Part shown: piece by piece, positions 22,722 to 31,325 of the stretch | Position numbering within the stretch: position 1 is the stretch's first letter | Layout of the letters: each line of letters starts with the position of its first letter | Origin: Actinomycetes bacterium | GTDB lineage: Bacteria; Actinomycetota; Thermoleophilia; Solirubrobacterales; Solirubrobacteraceae | DNA length: 37,055 nucleotides | Direction: 5' to 3' | NCBI GenBank assembly: GCA_021820105.1 | Contig: JAKAED010000019.1 | Location: 1 to 37,055 of the forward strand | Translations under genes and position numbers: made by a program | Notes under the pieces: model-generated | The model's database searches: none | What the model was told of the DNA's origin: nothing | What the model saw: only the letters and a program-made list of their open reading frames with translations

Positions 22722-24161
22722 ATGCAGAAGCCCTGGAAGAAGACTGGCGGTTGGCCTTACAAGGGGCCGCGTGGTAAGAGCTGGCAGCTCGGCTACCGTG
22801 ACCACGAGGGTCGCGTCCGCGCCAAGAGCTTCAAGACCCAGGCTGACGCCGGCGAATGGTCGAAGGGATATGTCAAGGCCGACCAGCAGGACCGGCTCCG
22901 GGAGTTCCTTCTAGGCCCCGAGGCAGCCGCGAAAGGAGACGCCACACCCCTCTCTGAGTTGATCGTCGACTGGCTGGCGACCGACGCTCACCCAGACTCA
23001 CCCGGCGGCCTCGCCCGGAGCACATGGGACAGCTACCGATCTATGGCATCGCGGCACATCATCGGCAACCCGACCGTGCGAGAGATGAAGAAGACCGGCG
23101 AGATCGTCGAGGTCGAGCCTGCGGTCAAGCCGCTCGGCGAGAAGGACGGGTACGCAATCGGCGCCATCCCGGCCGTCCAGTTCGAGGAGCCGGACGTGCT
23201 CAAGCGCTGGGTCAATGCGATGCGCAAGGCGGGCGTCAACCCGCCGACCGAGGCGCGAGTGTGGAAGGTGCTGTCCTCGGCACTGTCATGGGCCGTCGAG
23301 GACGACCGCTGGCCGATCGCAGCCAACGGATGCCTGGCCATGCAGCGTAAGCGGGGCATGCGTCGATCCTCTCGTCGCGCCGGTACGGGCGCGGCGCCCG
23401 TGACGACATCGGGCAAACGTCGCGACGATCTTGCTTCCTGGGCTCTGTCGCCGCTTGCGGTCGAGCGCATCCGCCTCATCATGCTGCAGCGACTGGAGCA
23501 GCGCCCGCCACTGCTCGCCCTACGAGACGCCACGGTCGTCTCCGTCCAGTACGGCTTAGGCATGCGCAACCAGGAGGTCTGGGCGCTCCCAATCGGCGGC
23601 GTCGCCGGCCGCCGTGCTGCGGTCCGCGACGTCCTCAGCTACGGCGAGCTCGACAAGGGCAAGACCGAGGACGCCACCAGCCCGAACCGCCGGCCGCCGA
23701 TCGACTCGCTGCTGGCCGACGATCTGACCGCCTGGGTGGCAGCCCTCGAAGCGCATGGCTATCCGATCGCCAAGGACGACTTCCTGCTGCGCGGAGATCT
23801 GGGCGGACACGGCGCCCCCGACGGCCACATGACCGGCAACCAGGCACACAAATGGCCGGGCCGGTACTTCACACCGGCGGTCCGCAAGGTCGCCGAGCTC
23901 TGGCCCGAGGAGCACGGCGACATCCTCGGCGCGACGCCGTACTCATTGCGGCGCGGAATGATCTCGCTCCGCATCCGCGCCGGCGAGGACCGTCAGGCGA
24001 TCGCAAAGCAATGCGGCACCAGCGTCGAGATGCTGGAGCGCAGCTACTCGTTCGTGATCGAGGACCTCGAGGACGAAGGCCCCAAGCCGGCAGAGGAGGA
24101 ACGCCTCCATGCCAGACAACTCGCGCTCGCCGAGCGCGGCGGACGGCTCAAGGCCGCCTGA
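22722..24161 (+). CDS. int: Tyrosine recombinase/integrase with atypical catalytic box
   Basis: A 479-residue site-specific recombinase. It has an N-terminal DNA-binding domain (GKSWQLGYRDHEGRVRAKSF, about 19-38), a core-binding helical domain (about 75-200) and a catalytic domain. R282 (GMRNQE) is the first arginine, R410 and R411 (PYSLRRG) fill the H-x-x-R box, and Y442 (ERSYSF) is the nucleophile. The two usual histidines are replaced: Y407 in the first box and T433 (CGTS) where GH(S/T) is normal. ATG 22722 was chosen as the first codon after the excisionase gene. It ends 49 bp from the tRNA-Thr gene and points towards it, marking the element's right end. Confidence 0.9.
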   Translation: MQKPWKKTGGWPYKGPRGKSWQLGYRDHEGRVRAKSFKTQADAGEWSKGYVKADQQDRLREFLLGPEAAAKGDATPLSELIVDWLATDAHPDSPGGLARSTWDSYRSMASRHIIGNPTVREMKKTGEIVEVEPAVKPLGEKDGYAIGAIPAVQFEEPDVLKRWVNAMRKAGVNPPTEARVWKVLSSALSWAVEDDRWPIAANGCLAMQRKRGMRRSSRRAGTGAAPVTTSGKRRDDLASWALSPLAVERIRLIMLQRLEQRPPLLALRDATVVSVQYGLGMRNQEVWALPIGGVAGRRAAVRDVLSYGELDKGKTEDATSPNRRPPIDSLLADDLTAWVAALEAHGYPIAKDDFLLRGDLGGHGAPDGHMTGNQAHKWPGRYFTPAVRKVAELWPEEHGDILGATPYSLRRGMISLRIRAGEDRQAIAKQCGTSVEMLERSYSFVIEDLEDEGPKPAEEERLHARQLALAERGGRLKAA

Positions 24162-24210
24162 CGCCGTGAACCGCAGCGCCCCCAACGGCGCTATCGAGGC
24201 GCACAGAGAG

Positions 24211-24283
24211 AGCCGACGCCGGGACTCGAACCCGGGACCCCCACTTTACGAGAGTGGTGCTCTACCAGCTGAGCTACGTCGGC
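24211..24283 (-). tRNA. tRNA-Thr(CGT)
   Basis: A full 73-nt cloverleaf on the minus strand. The acceptor GCCGACG/CGTCGGC, D-stem GCTC/GAGC, anticodon stem CCACT/AGTGG with loop CTCGTAA (anticodon CGT) and T-stem CCGGG/CCCGG with TTCGAGT all pair perfectly. The discriminator is U and no CCA is encoded. It lies between the integrase end and a truncated copy of itself, so it is either the regenerated attachment site or a tRNA brought by the element. Confidence 0.95.
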
Positions 24284-24358
24284 AGGTGCCGCGAGCAAGC
24301 GTAGCCGACCGTCTCGGCACTCGCTCACGCCGCCGGGCTGCAGCCGGTGCAGCGGCAT

Positions 24359-24404
24359 CTGCTTCGGAATTTGCTGCACCATTGCAGCACCAAAGCGAGC
24401 GTAG
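24359..24404. repeat. GCTGCA/TGCAGC repeat cluster near attachment site
   Basis: The interval between the two tRNA copies contains TGCTGCA-ccat-TGCAGCA, a perfect 7-bp inverted repeat near 24382-24399, plus further TGCAGC/GCTGCA units around 24340-24360. Repeats like these beside an integrase core could be arm-type binding sites for integrase or excisionase. This is inferred from position only. Confidence 0.35.
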
Positions 24405-24466
24405 AACCCGCGAAGACGGCTTATTGGCTGCAAACCGTCACATTCCTGCCGACCGGGGCACATTCG

Positions 24467-24504
24467 TTACGAGTGAAGTGCTCTACCAGCTGAGCTACGT
24501 CGGC
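24467..24504 (-). pseudogene. Truncated tRNA-Thr 5' half (putative att junction)
   Basis: 38 nt copy the 5' half of the tRNA at 24211-24283. The first 26 nt (acceptor arm to D-arm) and the 7-nt anticodon loop CTCGTAA are identical, while the intervening stem strand is CTTCA instead of CCACT. The copy then stops matching. Around the loop TTC...GAA forms a short dyad, the structure expected at the crossover of an integrase that uses the anticodon loop. It reads as the displaced host half after integration, although a decayed tandem tRNA is possible. Confidence 0.75.
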
Positions 24505-24635
24505 CTTCCGCAGCGATTCTAGGGACTGTCGCGCGGCAGTGGTCGCTCTCCCGGCGACGCAGAGACGCCGTCAGATCACTTAGGAGCGGCAGAGGGCGTC
24601 GCACTAACCTGGTCGCCTCAGAAACTGGAGGATCG

Positions 24636-27326
24636 TTGCGTGAGCGTGGAACCTTGATGGCGGTCAGTCGCGCGCGCCGGCGGCTGCACAGCGCGCCGGC
24701 CGTGTTCGCCGCCGCTTTCCTGCTCCTGGCGAGTGCTGGCGCCGCAATTGCGAAGCCGCACTCCGGCAGACCCTCCTATGCCGCCGGCGTCACGGCAAAG
24801 ACATCATCATCAGCGACCACGCTGGCGCAGCTGGTCGATACCCGGACCTGGACATCACACCGAGGCAAGGGGGCTGGGGGCAACACCTTTCCCGGAGCGG
24901 ACGTCCCGTTTGGGATGCTGCAGTGGAGCCCAGACACCAAGCCGGCTTATAACGACGGCGGCGGCTACAACTATTCAGACAACCGTCTGTGGGGCTACAG
25001 CCTCACCCACGTCTCCGGCCCGGGGTGCCCGGCGGCGGGCGATGTCCCGATGCTGCCGCTGACGGGCCCGCTGCCGAGTGGTGATCCCAACGCGCTCACC
25101 ACACCGCTCACGCACACCGGTGAGGTTGCACAGGCCGGCTACTACGCGCTGCGCAGCAATCAACCGAGCACCATCACCTCTGAGTTCACCGCGACGCCCC
25201 ACAGCGCGATGGCCCGCTTCACCTACCCAGCCACCACCCAGGCCGACTTCCTGATCAAGCTGATGGCGAGCCAGAACGGTGATTACGGGGATGGCGCCAC
25301 GATCGTCGGCAACAACGAGGTCGAGGGCTACGACACGAGCGGCTACTTCTGCAAGCAGCGGATCAACGCCGGCCAGCCGCAGCTCTACACCGTCTACTTC
25401 GACATCGTCTTCGACCGCCCGTTCACCAGCTCACAGCTCATCACCAACCCGGGCCAGAGCAACCCCGCGGCGGTCGCGCTGACCTTCGACACAAGCCGCA
25501 GCCAGGTGATCCGCGCGAAGGTCGGCATCTCGTACGTGAGCGCCGCTAACGCGAGGCTCAATTGGCAGAAGGAGAACCCCGGCTGGAACTTCGACACGAC
25601 GCGCCAGCGCGCGCAGTCCACCTGGAACGGACTGCTCGGCCGGATCAGGGTCGCAGGCGGCAGCCAGCAGCAGACGCAGGAGTTCTACAGCGTGCTTTAC
25701 AAGTCCTTCCTGGAGCCGAACATCACCAGTGACGTCAACGGCCAGTTCGAAGGGGCCGACCTGCAGGTGCACAGCTTGCCATCAGGACAGCACAACCAGT
25801 ACGGGATGTTCTCCGGCTGGGACACCTATCACTCGCTGGTGCAGTTGCAGACGATGCTGGACGCCGGCGCCGTCTCCGACATGGTGCGCTCGCAACTCAA
25901 TTACTACGCCGAGGACAGCATCCTGCAGCAGTGGGGTTACAACAACCTGAACAACTTTGTGATGGTCGGCGATCCCATGGACGCGATCATCGCCGACGCC
26001 TACGCCTTTGGTGCCCGCGGGTTCAGCCCCCACCAGGCGCTTGCGGACATGCTCGCGCAGGCGACCACCACCAATCCGGTGCGCCCCGGCCTGGCGCTCG
26101 AGCAGCAGTACGGCTACCTGCCGGAGGACGCCAAATACGGGTGCTGCGGGGCGCACGGATACACCTCGGCACTGCTTGAGTACGACACCGCCGACCTGGC
26201 ACTGGCGCAGTTCGCAGCCGCGCTTGGTGACAAGAACGACGCAGCGATGCTCACCGAGCGAGCGAACAACTGGCAGAACCTGTTTGACCCGCTCACCAAC
26301 CTGTTGACGCCCCGACTGATGAACGGACAGTTCGCACCAGCGGTGACACCCACGTTCAGCGGCAGTTTCCCAACCGATCGCGAGCCGTTTGTGGAGGGCG
26401 ACGCCTACCAGTATCTGTGGGATGTGCCAAACGACTACTCAGCGCTGTTCTCGCTGCTCGGCGGTGACGCCAGGGTCAGGAGCATGCTCACCAGCTACCT
26501 GTCACGTCCCAACGGACGCGGCAACTACGCGCTGCTGACCAATGAGTTTGACTTTGGCGAGCAGTTCGCCCCCGACTATGCCCGCGACCCAGCGCTCACC
26601 CAGCAGACGGTGGCCGCCATGCGCAACACGGTCTACCGTCCGGGTCCGTCAGGGCTGCCCAACAACGATGACCTGGGCGCCAACAGCTCCACGTTTGTGT
26701 GGGAGATGCTCGGGATGTACCCGGAGAACCCCGGCCGCGGAACGCTCGCCCTGGCAAGCCCCGGCTTCCCGCAGGCCACGATCCACCTGAGCGACGGCAG
26801 GGCGATCAGGATCACCGCACCGTGGGCGTCTCCCAGCACCTACTACGTCGGCTCGCTCGACGTGAACGGCAAGCCGCACCACAGGCTCTGGCTTGACTTC
26901 GCGAAACTCAAGGGAGGCGCGTCGCTGGATTGGACACTGAGCACGACGCCGACCTCCTGGGGCACAGGCGCCGCGGCCTCGCCTCCCTCCTTCACAGCCG
27001 GGATGCGCGCAATGGTCGGCTTCGCCTCACCTCAGGCGCTGCAGCTTGCCCCCGGGGCGAGCACAAAGGTCACGCTCGGAGCGCAGAACGCGACCGCCAG
27101 ACCTCAGCGAGTACAGGTCACCGTCTCAGCTCCGGCAGGCAGCGGCCTGCTGGTGAAGCCCGCAAACACCACCGTCGACGTAACGCCGAGCGGACGTGCC
27201 CAGATCACCCTGACCGTAACGGCAGGCGCGACAGCACCCCAGGGATCAGACACGGTCACGGCCGTGCTGACCACCAGCGGCTCAAGCCAGACGGTCACCC
27301 TGCCGGTGACGATCTCGGCGCAATGA
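24636..27326 (+). CDS. Secreted GH92 family alpha-mannosidase with C-terminal Ig-like domain
   Basis: An 896-residue exported glycosidase. Signal peptide: basic RARRRLHS then a hydrophobic core, with cleavage near AIA-KP (about residue 40). GH92 blocks follow in order: GGNTFPGADVPFGMLQWSPD, GYSLTHVSGPGCPAAGD, FSGWDTYHS, FVEGDAYQYLWDVPND (E587 nearby) and NNDDLGANSS (D678, D679), then MLGMYPENPG. The family is calcium-dependent exo-acting alpha-mannosidases with these acidic residues at the active site. The last about 110 residues form a beta-rich Ig-like domain (VTLGAQNATARPQRVQVTVSAP). TTG 24636 has TGGAGG 4 nt upstream; ATG 24657 would also give a good signal peptide. Likely use: trimming mannose-containing glycans outside the cell. 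Confidence 0.9.
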   Translation: MRERGTLMAVSRARRRLHSAPAVFAAAFLLLASAGAAIAKPHSGRPSYAAGVTAKTSSSATTLAQLVDTRTWTSHRGKGAGGNTFPGADVPFGMLQWSPDTKPAYNDGGGYNYSDNRLWGYSLTHVSGPGCPAAGDVPMLPLTGPLPSGDPNALTTPLTHTGEVAQAGYYALRSNQPSTITSEFTATPHSAMARFTYPATTQADFLIKLMASQNGDYGDGATIVGNNEVEGYDTSGYFCKQRINAGQPQLYTVYFDIVFDRPFTSSQLITNPGQSNPAAVALTFDTSRSQVIRAKVGISYVSAANARLNWQKENPGWNFDTTRQRAQSTWNGLLGRIRVAGGSQQQTQEFYSVLYKSFLEPNITSDVNGQFEGADLQVHSLPSGQHNQYGMFSGWDTYHSLVQLQTMLDAGAVSDMVRSQLNYYAEDSILQQWGYNNLNNFVMVGDPMDAIIADAYAFGARGFSPHQALADMLAQATTTNPVRPGLALEQQYGYLPEDAKYGCCGAHGYTSALLEYDTADLALAQFAAALGDKNDAAMLTERANNWQNLFDPLTNLLTPRLMNGQFAPAVTPTFSGSFPTDREPFVEGDAYQYLWDVPNDYSALFSLLGGDARVRSMLTSYLSRPNGRGNYALLTNEFDFGEQFAPDYARDPALTQQTVAAMRNTVYRPGPSGLPNNDDLGANSSTFVWEMLGMYPENPGRGTLALASPGFPQATIHLSDGRAIRITAPWASPSTYYVGSLDVNGKPHHRLWLDFAKLKGGASLDWTLSTTPTSWGTGAAASPPSFTAGMRAMVGFASPQALQLAPGASTKVTLGAQNATARPQRVQVTVSAPAGSGLLVKPANTTVDVTPSGRAQITLTVTAGATAPQGSDTVTAVLTTSGSSQTVTLPVTISAQ

Positions 27327-27376
27327 GACTCTCAGCTCGGTGAGCCTGCGCCACCAGACCTCAGCAAGTAGGGTTG

Positions 27377-27910
27377 CTACAGCGAGTGCACGATCTGCTT
27401 GATCACAACGCCCTTGGCGCCGGCCTGCCGCTCGATCGTCCCGAGCTCACCCTGAACGGTGCCGATCGGCTTGAGGCTGCCGCCGGTGATCGCCGACTTC
27501 AGTGAGCCGAGCTTGGCGATGACCACTGCCACCGGCGCAGCCAGAAATGCGAGCGCCTTCACATGCTTGATGTCGCCCGCCATCACCTTCACCTCGTGGT
27601 AGACGAACAGCGCGGCCAGACCGGCCTTGGCGATGGTCAGCACGTGCGTGAAGCCGTGCAGATCACCTGCCTTGTACGGCGTCCAGATGTAGTGCTCAAA
27701 GACGTAGTACGCGGCCCCCGCGTGCACCAGGAACTCGCCGGCGGCGACGACGCTCGCCGGTCGCGCACCGGGGCGGGCCTGAGCAGCGACATGTGCAGCC
27801 ACGGCCGCGTCGGCTCGCACCAGACGTGCAGAGGCCGTCGCGCCACCGGCTAGGGCGAGCACACCCAAGCAGATGAAGACGGCCAGTTGGATTCGCAGGC
27901 AGCGGCTCAT
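27377..27910 (-). CDS. Small exported or membrane protein of unknown function
   Basis: 177 residues with an N-terminal signal/anchor (LRIQLAVFICLGVLALAGGATASA). Further hydrophobic stretches lie near 95-115 and 120-135, separated by a His/Tyr-rich region (AYYVFEHYIWTPYKAGDLHGFTHV). The C-terminus is amphipathic. ATG 27910 follows a -10-like TAGCTT (27924-27919) by 8 nt, so it is probably leaderless. It is convergent with the GH92 gene across 50 bp. I recognise no family. Confidence 0.6.
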   Translation of the reverse strand: MSRCLRIQLAVFICLGVLALAGGATASARLVRADAAVAAHVAAQARPGARPASVVAAGEFLVHAGAAYYVFEHYIWTPYKAGDLHGFTHVLTIAKAGLAALFVYHEVKVMAGDIKHVKALAFLAAPVAVVIAKLGSLKSAITGGSLKPIGTVQGELGTIERQAGAKGVVIKQIVHSL

Positions 27911-27939
27911 CTCAGAGGAAGCTAGCGGATCGGTGGGCC

Positions 27940-28527
27940 TCAGGAAAGGCCGCGAGCCCGCCGCCAGTCGTCGGCGAGCAGCGCCCAGCGCTCGTGGTCG
28001 CGCCAGCGTCCGCTGATCTTCAGGTAGCGGGGCGAGAAGCCCTCCCGCTGAAAGCCGGCCCCACGTGCCAGCGCCAATGACGCCCGGTTACCGGGCTGGA
28101 TGTTGGCCTCCAGCCGGTGCAGGCGCAGTTCCAGGAACGCCGCCCGGAGAACGAGCTCGATCCCCTCTCGCATGTAACCCTGATTGGCGTAGCGCTCAGC
28201 CGCCGCATATCCGAGGTAGGCGCTCTGCAGCGATCCCCTGGCGATCTGGGAGATGTTGAAGAAGCCCACGATCTGGTCGTCCTCGACGCGACAGACCAGG
28301 AAGGCCTCAAAGTCGGGCCGACCGGCGTCCTCGAGATAGGCGGCGAAGCGAGCGGGATCGGTCGGCGCGCTGGCCCAGGGGCGGTGGAAGTCGCGGCTCT
28401 CCCGCATCAGCGTCAGGAACTGATACTCGTCGGCCAGGCGCGGGGCGCGCACGTACACCCTGGTGACCGGGCGCGGTGTCGGCGGCTGTGAATCACGCCG
28501 CGCAGCGCGGTTGAAGAGGCCTGCCAC
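27940..28527 (-). CDS. GNAT acetyltransferase, RimJ/RimL-like
   Basis: A 195-residue protein with the RimJ/RimL pattern: an N-terminal strand VYVRAP, the acetyl-CoA region AYLGYAAAERYANQGYMREGIELVL (the Q/R-x-x-G-x-G/A loop appears as RYANQGYM), and the closing N-x-A-S motif NRASLALARGAGFQREGF. Such enzymes acetylate protein N-termini or small amines. GTG 28527 begins immediately after the TAG stop of the delta' gene, so the two are probably translated together; no functional link is known. The basic N-terminal 20 residues are a low-complexity tail. Confidence 0.88.
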   Translation of the reverse strand: MAGLFNRAARRDSQPPTPRPVTRVYVRAPRLADEYQFLTLMRESRDFHRPWASAPTDPARFAAYLEDAGRPDFEAFLVCRVEDDQIVGFFNISQIARGSLQSAYLGYAAAERYANQGYMREGIELVLRAAFLELRLHRLEANIQPGNRASLALARGAGFQREGFSPRYLKISGRWRDHERWALLADDWRRARGLS

Positions 28528-29646
28528 CTAACCCTCCAGCACCTGCTGCAGCCGGTAGGTCATTGCGGCCAGCGCCAGATCCTCGGTCACGTTCAGCTGG
28601 AAGCGCCGACGGGTGTCCTCGACCAGCTCGACCGCGCGCCGCAGCGCGCTCACATCTCCACCGCGCCCGACCGTTCCATCAGCGAGCAGATCCGCGAGCC
28701 GATCTGAGTTGCGGACCAGATCGCTCGCACCAAGCGCGAGGGCGATCAGATCGAGTAACCAGGCCTCAACGAGGTCCAGCGACAGCTCCAGCGCACCGGT
28801 CTCCACGCGGCGTCGCGTGCGGCGCGCCCGCTCGCCCGCCTCGGTCTCCGCACGTTTGCGTTCACGGCTTGGCAGCAGCTCAAGCTCGGCGGCCGAGCGC
28901 TCCTCGAGCTCCGACCGCACGCGCTCACCTCGCGCGCGGACGCTCGCCAGCAGCTCATCCCAGGGCGCGCTCGCACCAGCCCGACCTGACAAGGCCTGGC
29001 GCGCGAGTTGGATCGACCGCTCCCGCAGCTCCGCGCCATCAGGCCCCGCCAGCTCACGCGCCCGTCCGGCATCACCCAGGCTCAGCCGGGCGTAGGCATC
29101 CGCGGCCGCGGGGGACGCTCCCGCCGCCACCAACTCGGCCGCGACGACATCCACGGGCGGCGCATCGAAACGGACCACCTGGCAGCGCGACCGGATCGTG
29201 GCGAGGACATCCGCGAGTCGGTTGGTGATGAGGATCAGGTGCACGAACGATGGCGGCTCCTCCAGTGTCTTGAGCAACCGGTTGGCGGCCTCCTCCCCGA
29301 GTTGCTCAGCTGACTCGATCACGAACACCCGTCGCGCCGACTCAAACGGCGTGCGGGTGGCGGCGGCGACCACCGGCTGATCAATGTCCGAGACGAGGAT
29401 CTCATGCGCCCCGCTGGGGACCACCCAGGTCAGGTCCGGGTGTACCCCGGCCAGCGCGCGCGCTTGCGCGCCGGCCGGATCGGGCGCGCCCTGCGCCAGC
29501 AGCCGCGCAGCGAACTCACGCGCGAGTGTGCGCTTGCCGGCCCCGCCTGGACCGTGGAAGAGGTACGCGTGCGAGGGCGTCCCGGCGACCAGCGCCGGAC
29601 TCAGCACGGCCAGCGCATGCGGGTGTCGCTCCAGGGCCTCAAGCAT
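28528..29646 (-). CDS. holB: DNA polymerase III subunit delta'
   Basis: A 372-residue AAA+ clamp-loader subunit. Walker A-like GPGGAGKRT (32-40) follows HAYLF. The sensor region is RRVFVIESAEQLGEEAANRLLKTLEEPP, and the SRC motif (TIRSRCQVVRF) that reaches into a neighbouring ATPase is present. The C-terminal half is helical with a charged insert (RSELEERSAAELELLPSRERKRAE). ATG 29646 follows a -10-like TAGCCT (29659-29654) by 7 nt; longer upstream frame overlaps tmk on the other strand and looks non-coding. It is divergent from tmk, a frequent pairing of DNA-replication genes. Confidence 0.9.
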   Translation of the reverse strand: MLEALERHPHALAVLSPALVAGTPSHAYLFHGPGGAGKRTLAREFAARLLAQGAPDPAGAQARALAGVHPDLTWVVPSGAHEILVSDIDQPVVAAATRTPFESARRVFVIESAEQLGEEAANRLLKTLEEPPSFVHLILITNRLADVLATIRSRCQVVRFDAPPVDVVAAELVAAGASPAAADAYARLSLGDAGRARELAGPDGAELRERSIQLARQALSGRAGASAPWDELLASVRARGERVRSELEERSAAELELLPSRERKRAETEAGERARRTRRRVETGALELSLDLVEAWLLDLIALALGASDLVRNSDRLADLLADGTVGRGGDVSALRRAVELVEDTRRRFQLNVTEDLALAAMTYRLQQVLEG

Positions 29647-29692
29647 GAGCACAAGGCTATTGCGGTTTGGCTCCTCGTTACAGTCCGCCAGG

Positions 29693-30328
29693 ATGCGTGG
29701 ACGCGGGCGCCTGATAACGATCGAGGGGGTTGACGGCGCCGGCAAGACGACGCTGGCGGCGGGTCTGCAGCGCGCGCTCGCCGATGCCGGAGTACCGGTG
29801 CAGCTGTTACGCGAGCCCGGCGGCGTGGGCGCGTCGGAGGCAATCCGGTCGCTGGTCAAGGATCCGACGCTGAACGTCGGGGCTCGCGCCGAGGCGCTGC
29901 TCTACGCGGCCGCACGGGCGCAGCTTGTGGAGGAGGCGCTGGAACCGACCCTCGCAGCCGGCCGGTGGGTGCTGCTCGACCGCTTCGTCGACTCCTCGCT
30001 GGCCTACCAGGGCGGCGGCCGCGGACTGGGCATCACAGCCGTGCGGGAACTGAACCTGTTCGCCACCGGTGGACTCACGCCCGACCGGACCCTGCTGCTG
30101 ACGCTCGATCCGGCATCCGCGCAAGCGCGCGCGGATGCCCGGGGACAGGCGCCCGATCGGCTCGAGCAGGGTGGCGCGGAGTTCTTCGAGCGGATCGCAG
30201 CGGCGTACCGGCAGTTGGCCGCAGAGGAGCCGGCGCGCTTCCGGGTGCTCAATGCTCAGCGACCGCCTGCGGAGGTCCTTGACCAGGCGATGAGCGCGCT
30301 GGCGGATCTGACTCAGCCGGCCGCGTAG
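29693..30328 (+). CDS. tmk: dTMP kinase (thymidylate kinase)
   Basis: A 211-residue cytoplasmic kinase making dTDP from dTMP. The P-loop is EGVDGAGKTT (11-20), then LLREPGG, the DR-motif LLDRFVDSSLAYQGGGRG, and a LID region near ARADARGQAPDRLEQG. Length fits the family. ATG 29693 follows TACAGT (29679-29684) by 8 nt, suggesting a leaderless mRNA from a promoter back-to-back with holB. Its 3' end overlaps the convergent galE by 16 nt. Confidence 0.93.
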   Translation: MRGRGRLITIEGVDGAGKTTLAAGLQRALADAGVPVQLLREPGGVGASEAIRSLVKDPTLNVGARAEALLYAAARAQLVEEALEPTLAAGRWVLLDRFVDSSLAYQGGGRGLGITAVRELNLFATGGLTPDRTLLLTLDPASAQARADARGQAPDRLEQGGAEFFERIAAAYRQLAAEEPARFRVLNAQRPPAEVLDQAMSALADLTQPAA

Positions 30329-31296
30329 CCGTGAGGGTTCGCCTGCGCGAAGGCCCAGGCGTCCGCGATCATCGTCTCCAACTCCGGCTTCTGCGGCGCC
30401 CAGCCGAGCTCATCGCGGACCTTCGCCGCGGCGGCCACCAGGCGCGGCGGATCGCCGGGGCGGCGCGCTGCCTCGTGCGCGGGTATCGAGCTCCCGGTGA
30501 CCCGTTCGGCGGCGGCGATCACCTCGCGCACAGAGAAACCGTTGCCGTTGCCCAGGTTGAAGATACGGTGCTCCCCTGCGCGAGCGTGCTGTAGCGCCAG
30601 CAGGTGAGCCGCAGCGAGATCATCGATGTGGATGTAGTCGCGCACGGCCGTACCGTCGGGCGTGGGATAGTCGGTGCCGAAGATCTGAACGGCATCGCGC
30701 TGCCCCAGCGGGACCTTGAGGATGTTCGGGATCAGATGCGTCTCGGGCTCGTGGTCCTCACCGGCCTCACCGTGTGCCCCGGCAACGTTGAAGTAGCGCA
30801 GGCTGACGGCGCCCAGTTCGTAGGCCATGCAGAAATCAGAGATCAGGTGGTCAGCTGCGAGCTTCGAGGCCCCATACGCGTTCTGTGGCCGCGGGGCGGC
30901 AGCCTCCGAGATCGGCACCTCGTCCGGTTGACCGTAGACCGCGCAGGTCGAGCTGAAGACGAGCCGGGGAACCGCTTCGGCGACCATTGCCTCCAGCAGG
31001 TTCAGGGTGCCCGTCACGTTCGTGCGGTAGTAGCGCTCGGGATGCTCGACCGACTCGCCCACCAACGCCAGAGCGGCAAAGTGCAGCACTCCGTCGAAAC
31101 CGCCGGCGCGCAGCACTCCGCGCGGGTCCTCCGGGTTGCGCAGGTCCCCGACGACCAGCTGCGCATCGGCCGGGACAGCCTCACGGTGACCGCGCTCGAG
31201 GTTGTCCAGGACGACGATCTGGTGGCCGTTCTCCAGCAGCAGACGAGCCACGATGGAACCGACGTAGCCCGCTCCGCCGGTGACAAGAAGCTTCAT
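30313..31296 (-). CDS. galE: UDP-glucose 4-epimerase
   Basis: A 327-residue extended short-chain dehydrogenase. The NAD site is VTGGAGYVGS (5-14), then LHFAALALVGESV. The catalytic residues lie in SSTCAVYG (S115/S116/T117) and in YGASK (Y141, K145). It interconverts UDP-glucose and UDP-galactose for cell-surface polysaccharide. ATG 31296 is set by the family N-terminus MKLLVTGG; a -10-like TATGCT (31312-31307) lies 10 nt upstream and overlaps the -10 of the divergent gene. It converges on tmk with a 16-nt overlap. Confidence 0.92.
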   Translation of the reverse strand: MKLLVTGGAGYVGSIVARLLLENGHQIVVLDNLERGHREAVPADAQLVVGDLRNPEDPRGVLRAGGFDGVLHFAALALVGESVEHPERYYRTNVTGTLNLLEAMVAEAVPRLVFSSTCAVYGQPDEVPISEAAAPRPQNAYGASKLAADHLISDFCMAYELGAVSLRYFNVAGAHGEAGEDHEPETHLIPNILKVPLGQRDAVQIFGTDYPTPDGTAVRDYIHIDDLAAAHLLALQHARAGEHRIFNLGNGNGFSVREVIAAAERVTGSSIPAHEAARRPGDPPRLVAAAAKVRDELGWAPQKPELETMIADAWAFAQANPHGYAAG

Positions 31297-31306
31297 ACGA
31301 CGCCAG

Positions 31307-31316
31307 AGCATAGAAT
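31307..31316. promoter_or_regulatory. Overlapping divergent -10 boxes of galE and coiled-coil gene
   Basis: Only 29 bp separate the two start codons. TATGCT on the minus strand (31312-31307) and TAGAAT on the plus strand (31311-31316) share the base pairs TA at 31311-31312. They lie 10 and 9 nt before their start codons, implying leaderless mRNAs from one bidirectional promoter. Confidence 0.5.
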
Positions 31317-31325
31317 GACGACCCT

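Larger units (their letters stand above)
6524..24504. mobile_element. Integrated conjugative/mobilizable element in tRNA-Thr (left end not resolved)
   Basis: This block holds a MobF relaxase at one side. At the other are an excisionase-like HTH gene and a tyrosine integrase next to a tRNA-Thr gene plus a truncated tRNA copy (24467-24504), the usual right end of an integrative element. Cargo is arsenic resistance, a broken YhcG nuclease gene and an operon around a PP-loop protein. No VirB4, coupling ATPase or TraB-like FtsK gene is present in the window. The element is therefore either mobilizable only, or its transfer genes lie left of the window. No second attachment site was found, so the left limit given (end of the relaxase gene) is only a minimum; the acs and MutS regions could be inside or outside. 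Confidence 0.7.

Noticed and set aside
1-24210. A left attachment site with the displaced tRNA-Thr 3' half
   Set aside because: I looked for the T-arm and anticodon-loop sequence in the gaps to the left, especially 2389-2727, 5592-5963 and 6357-6523, and found none by eye.
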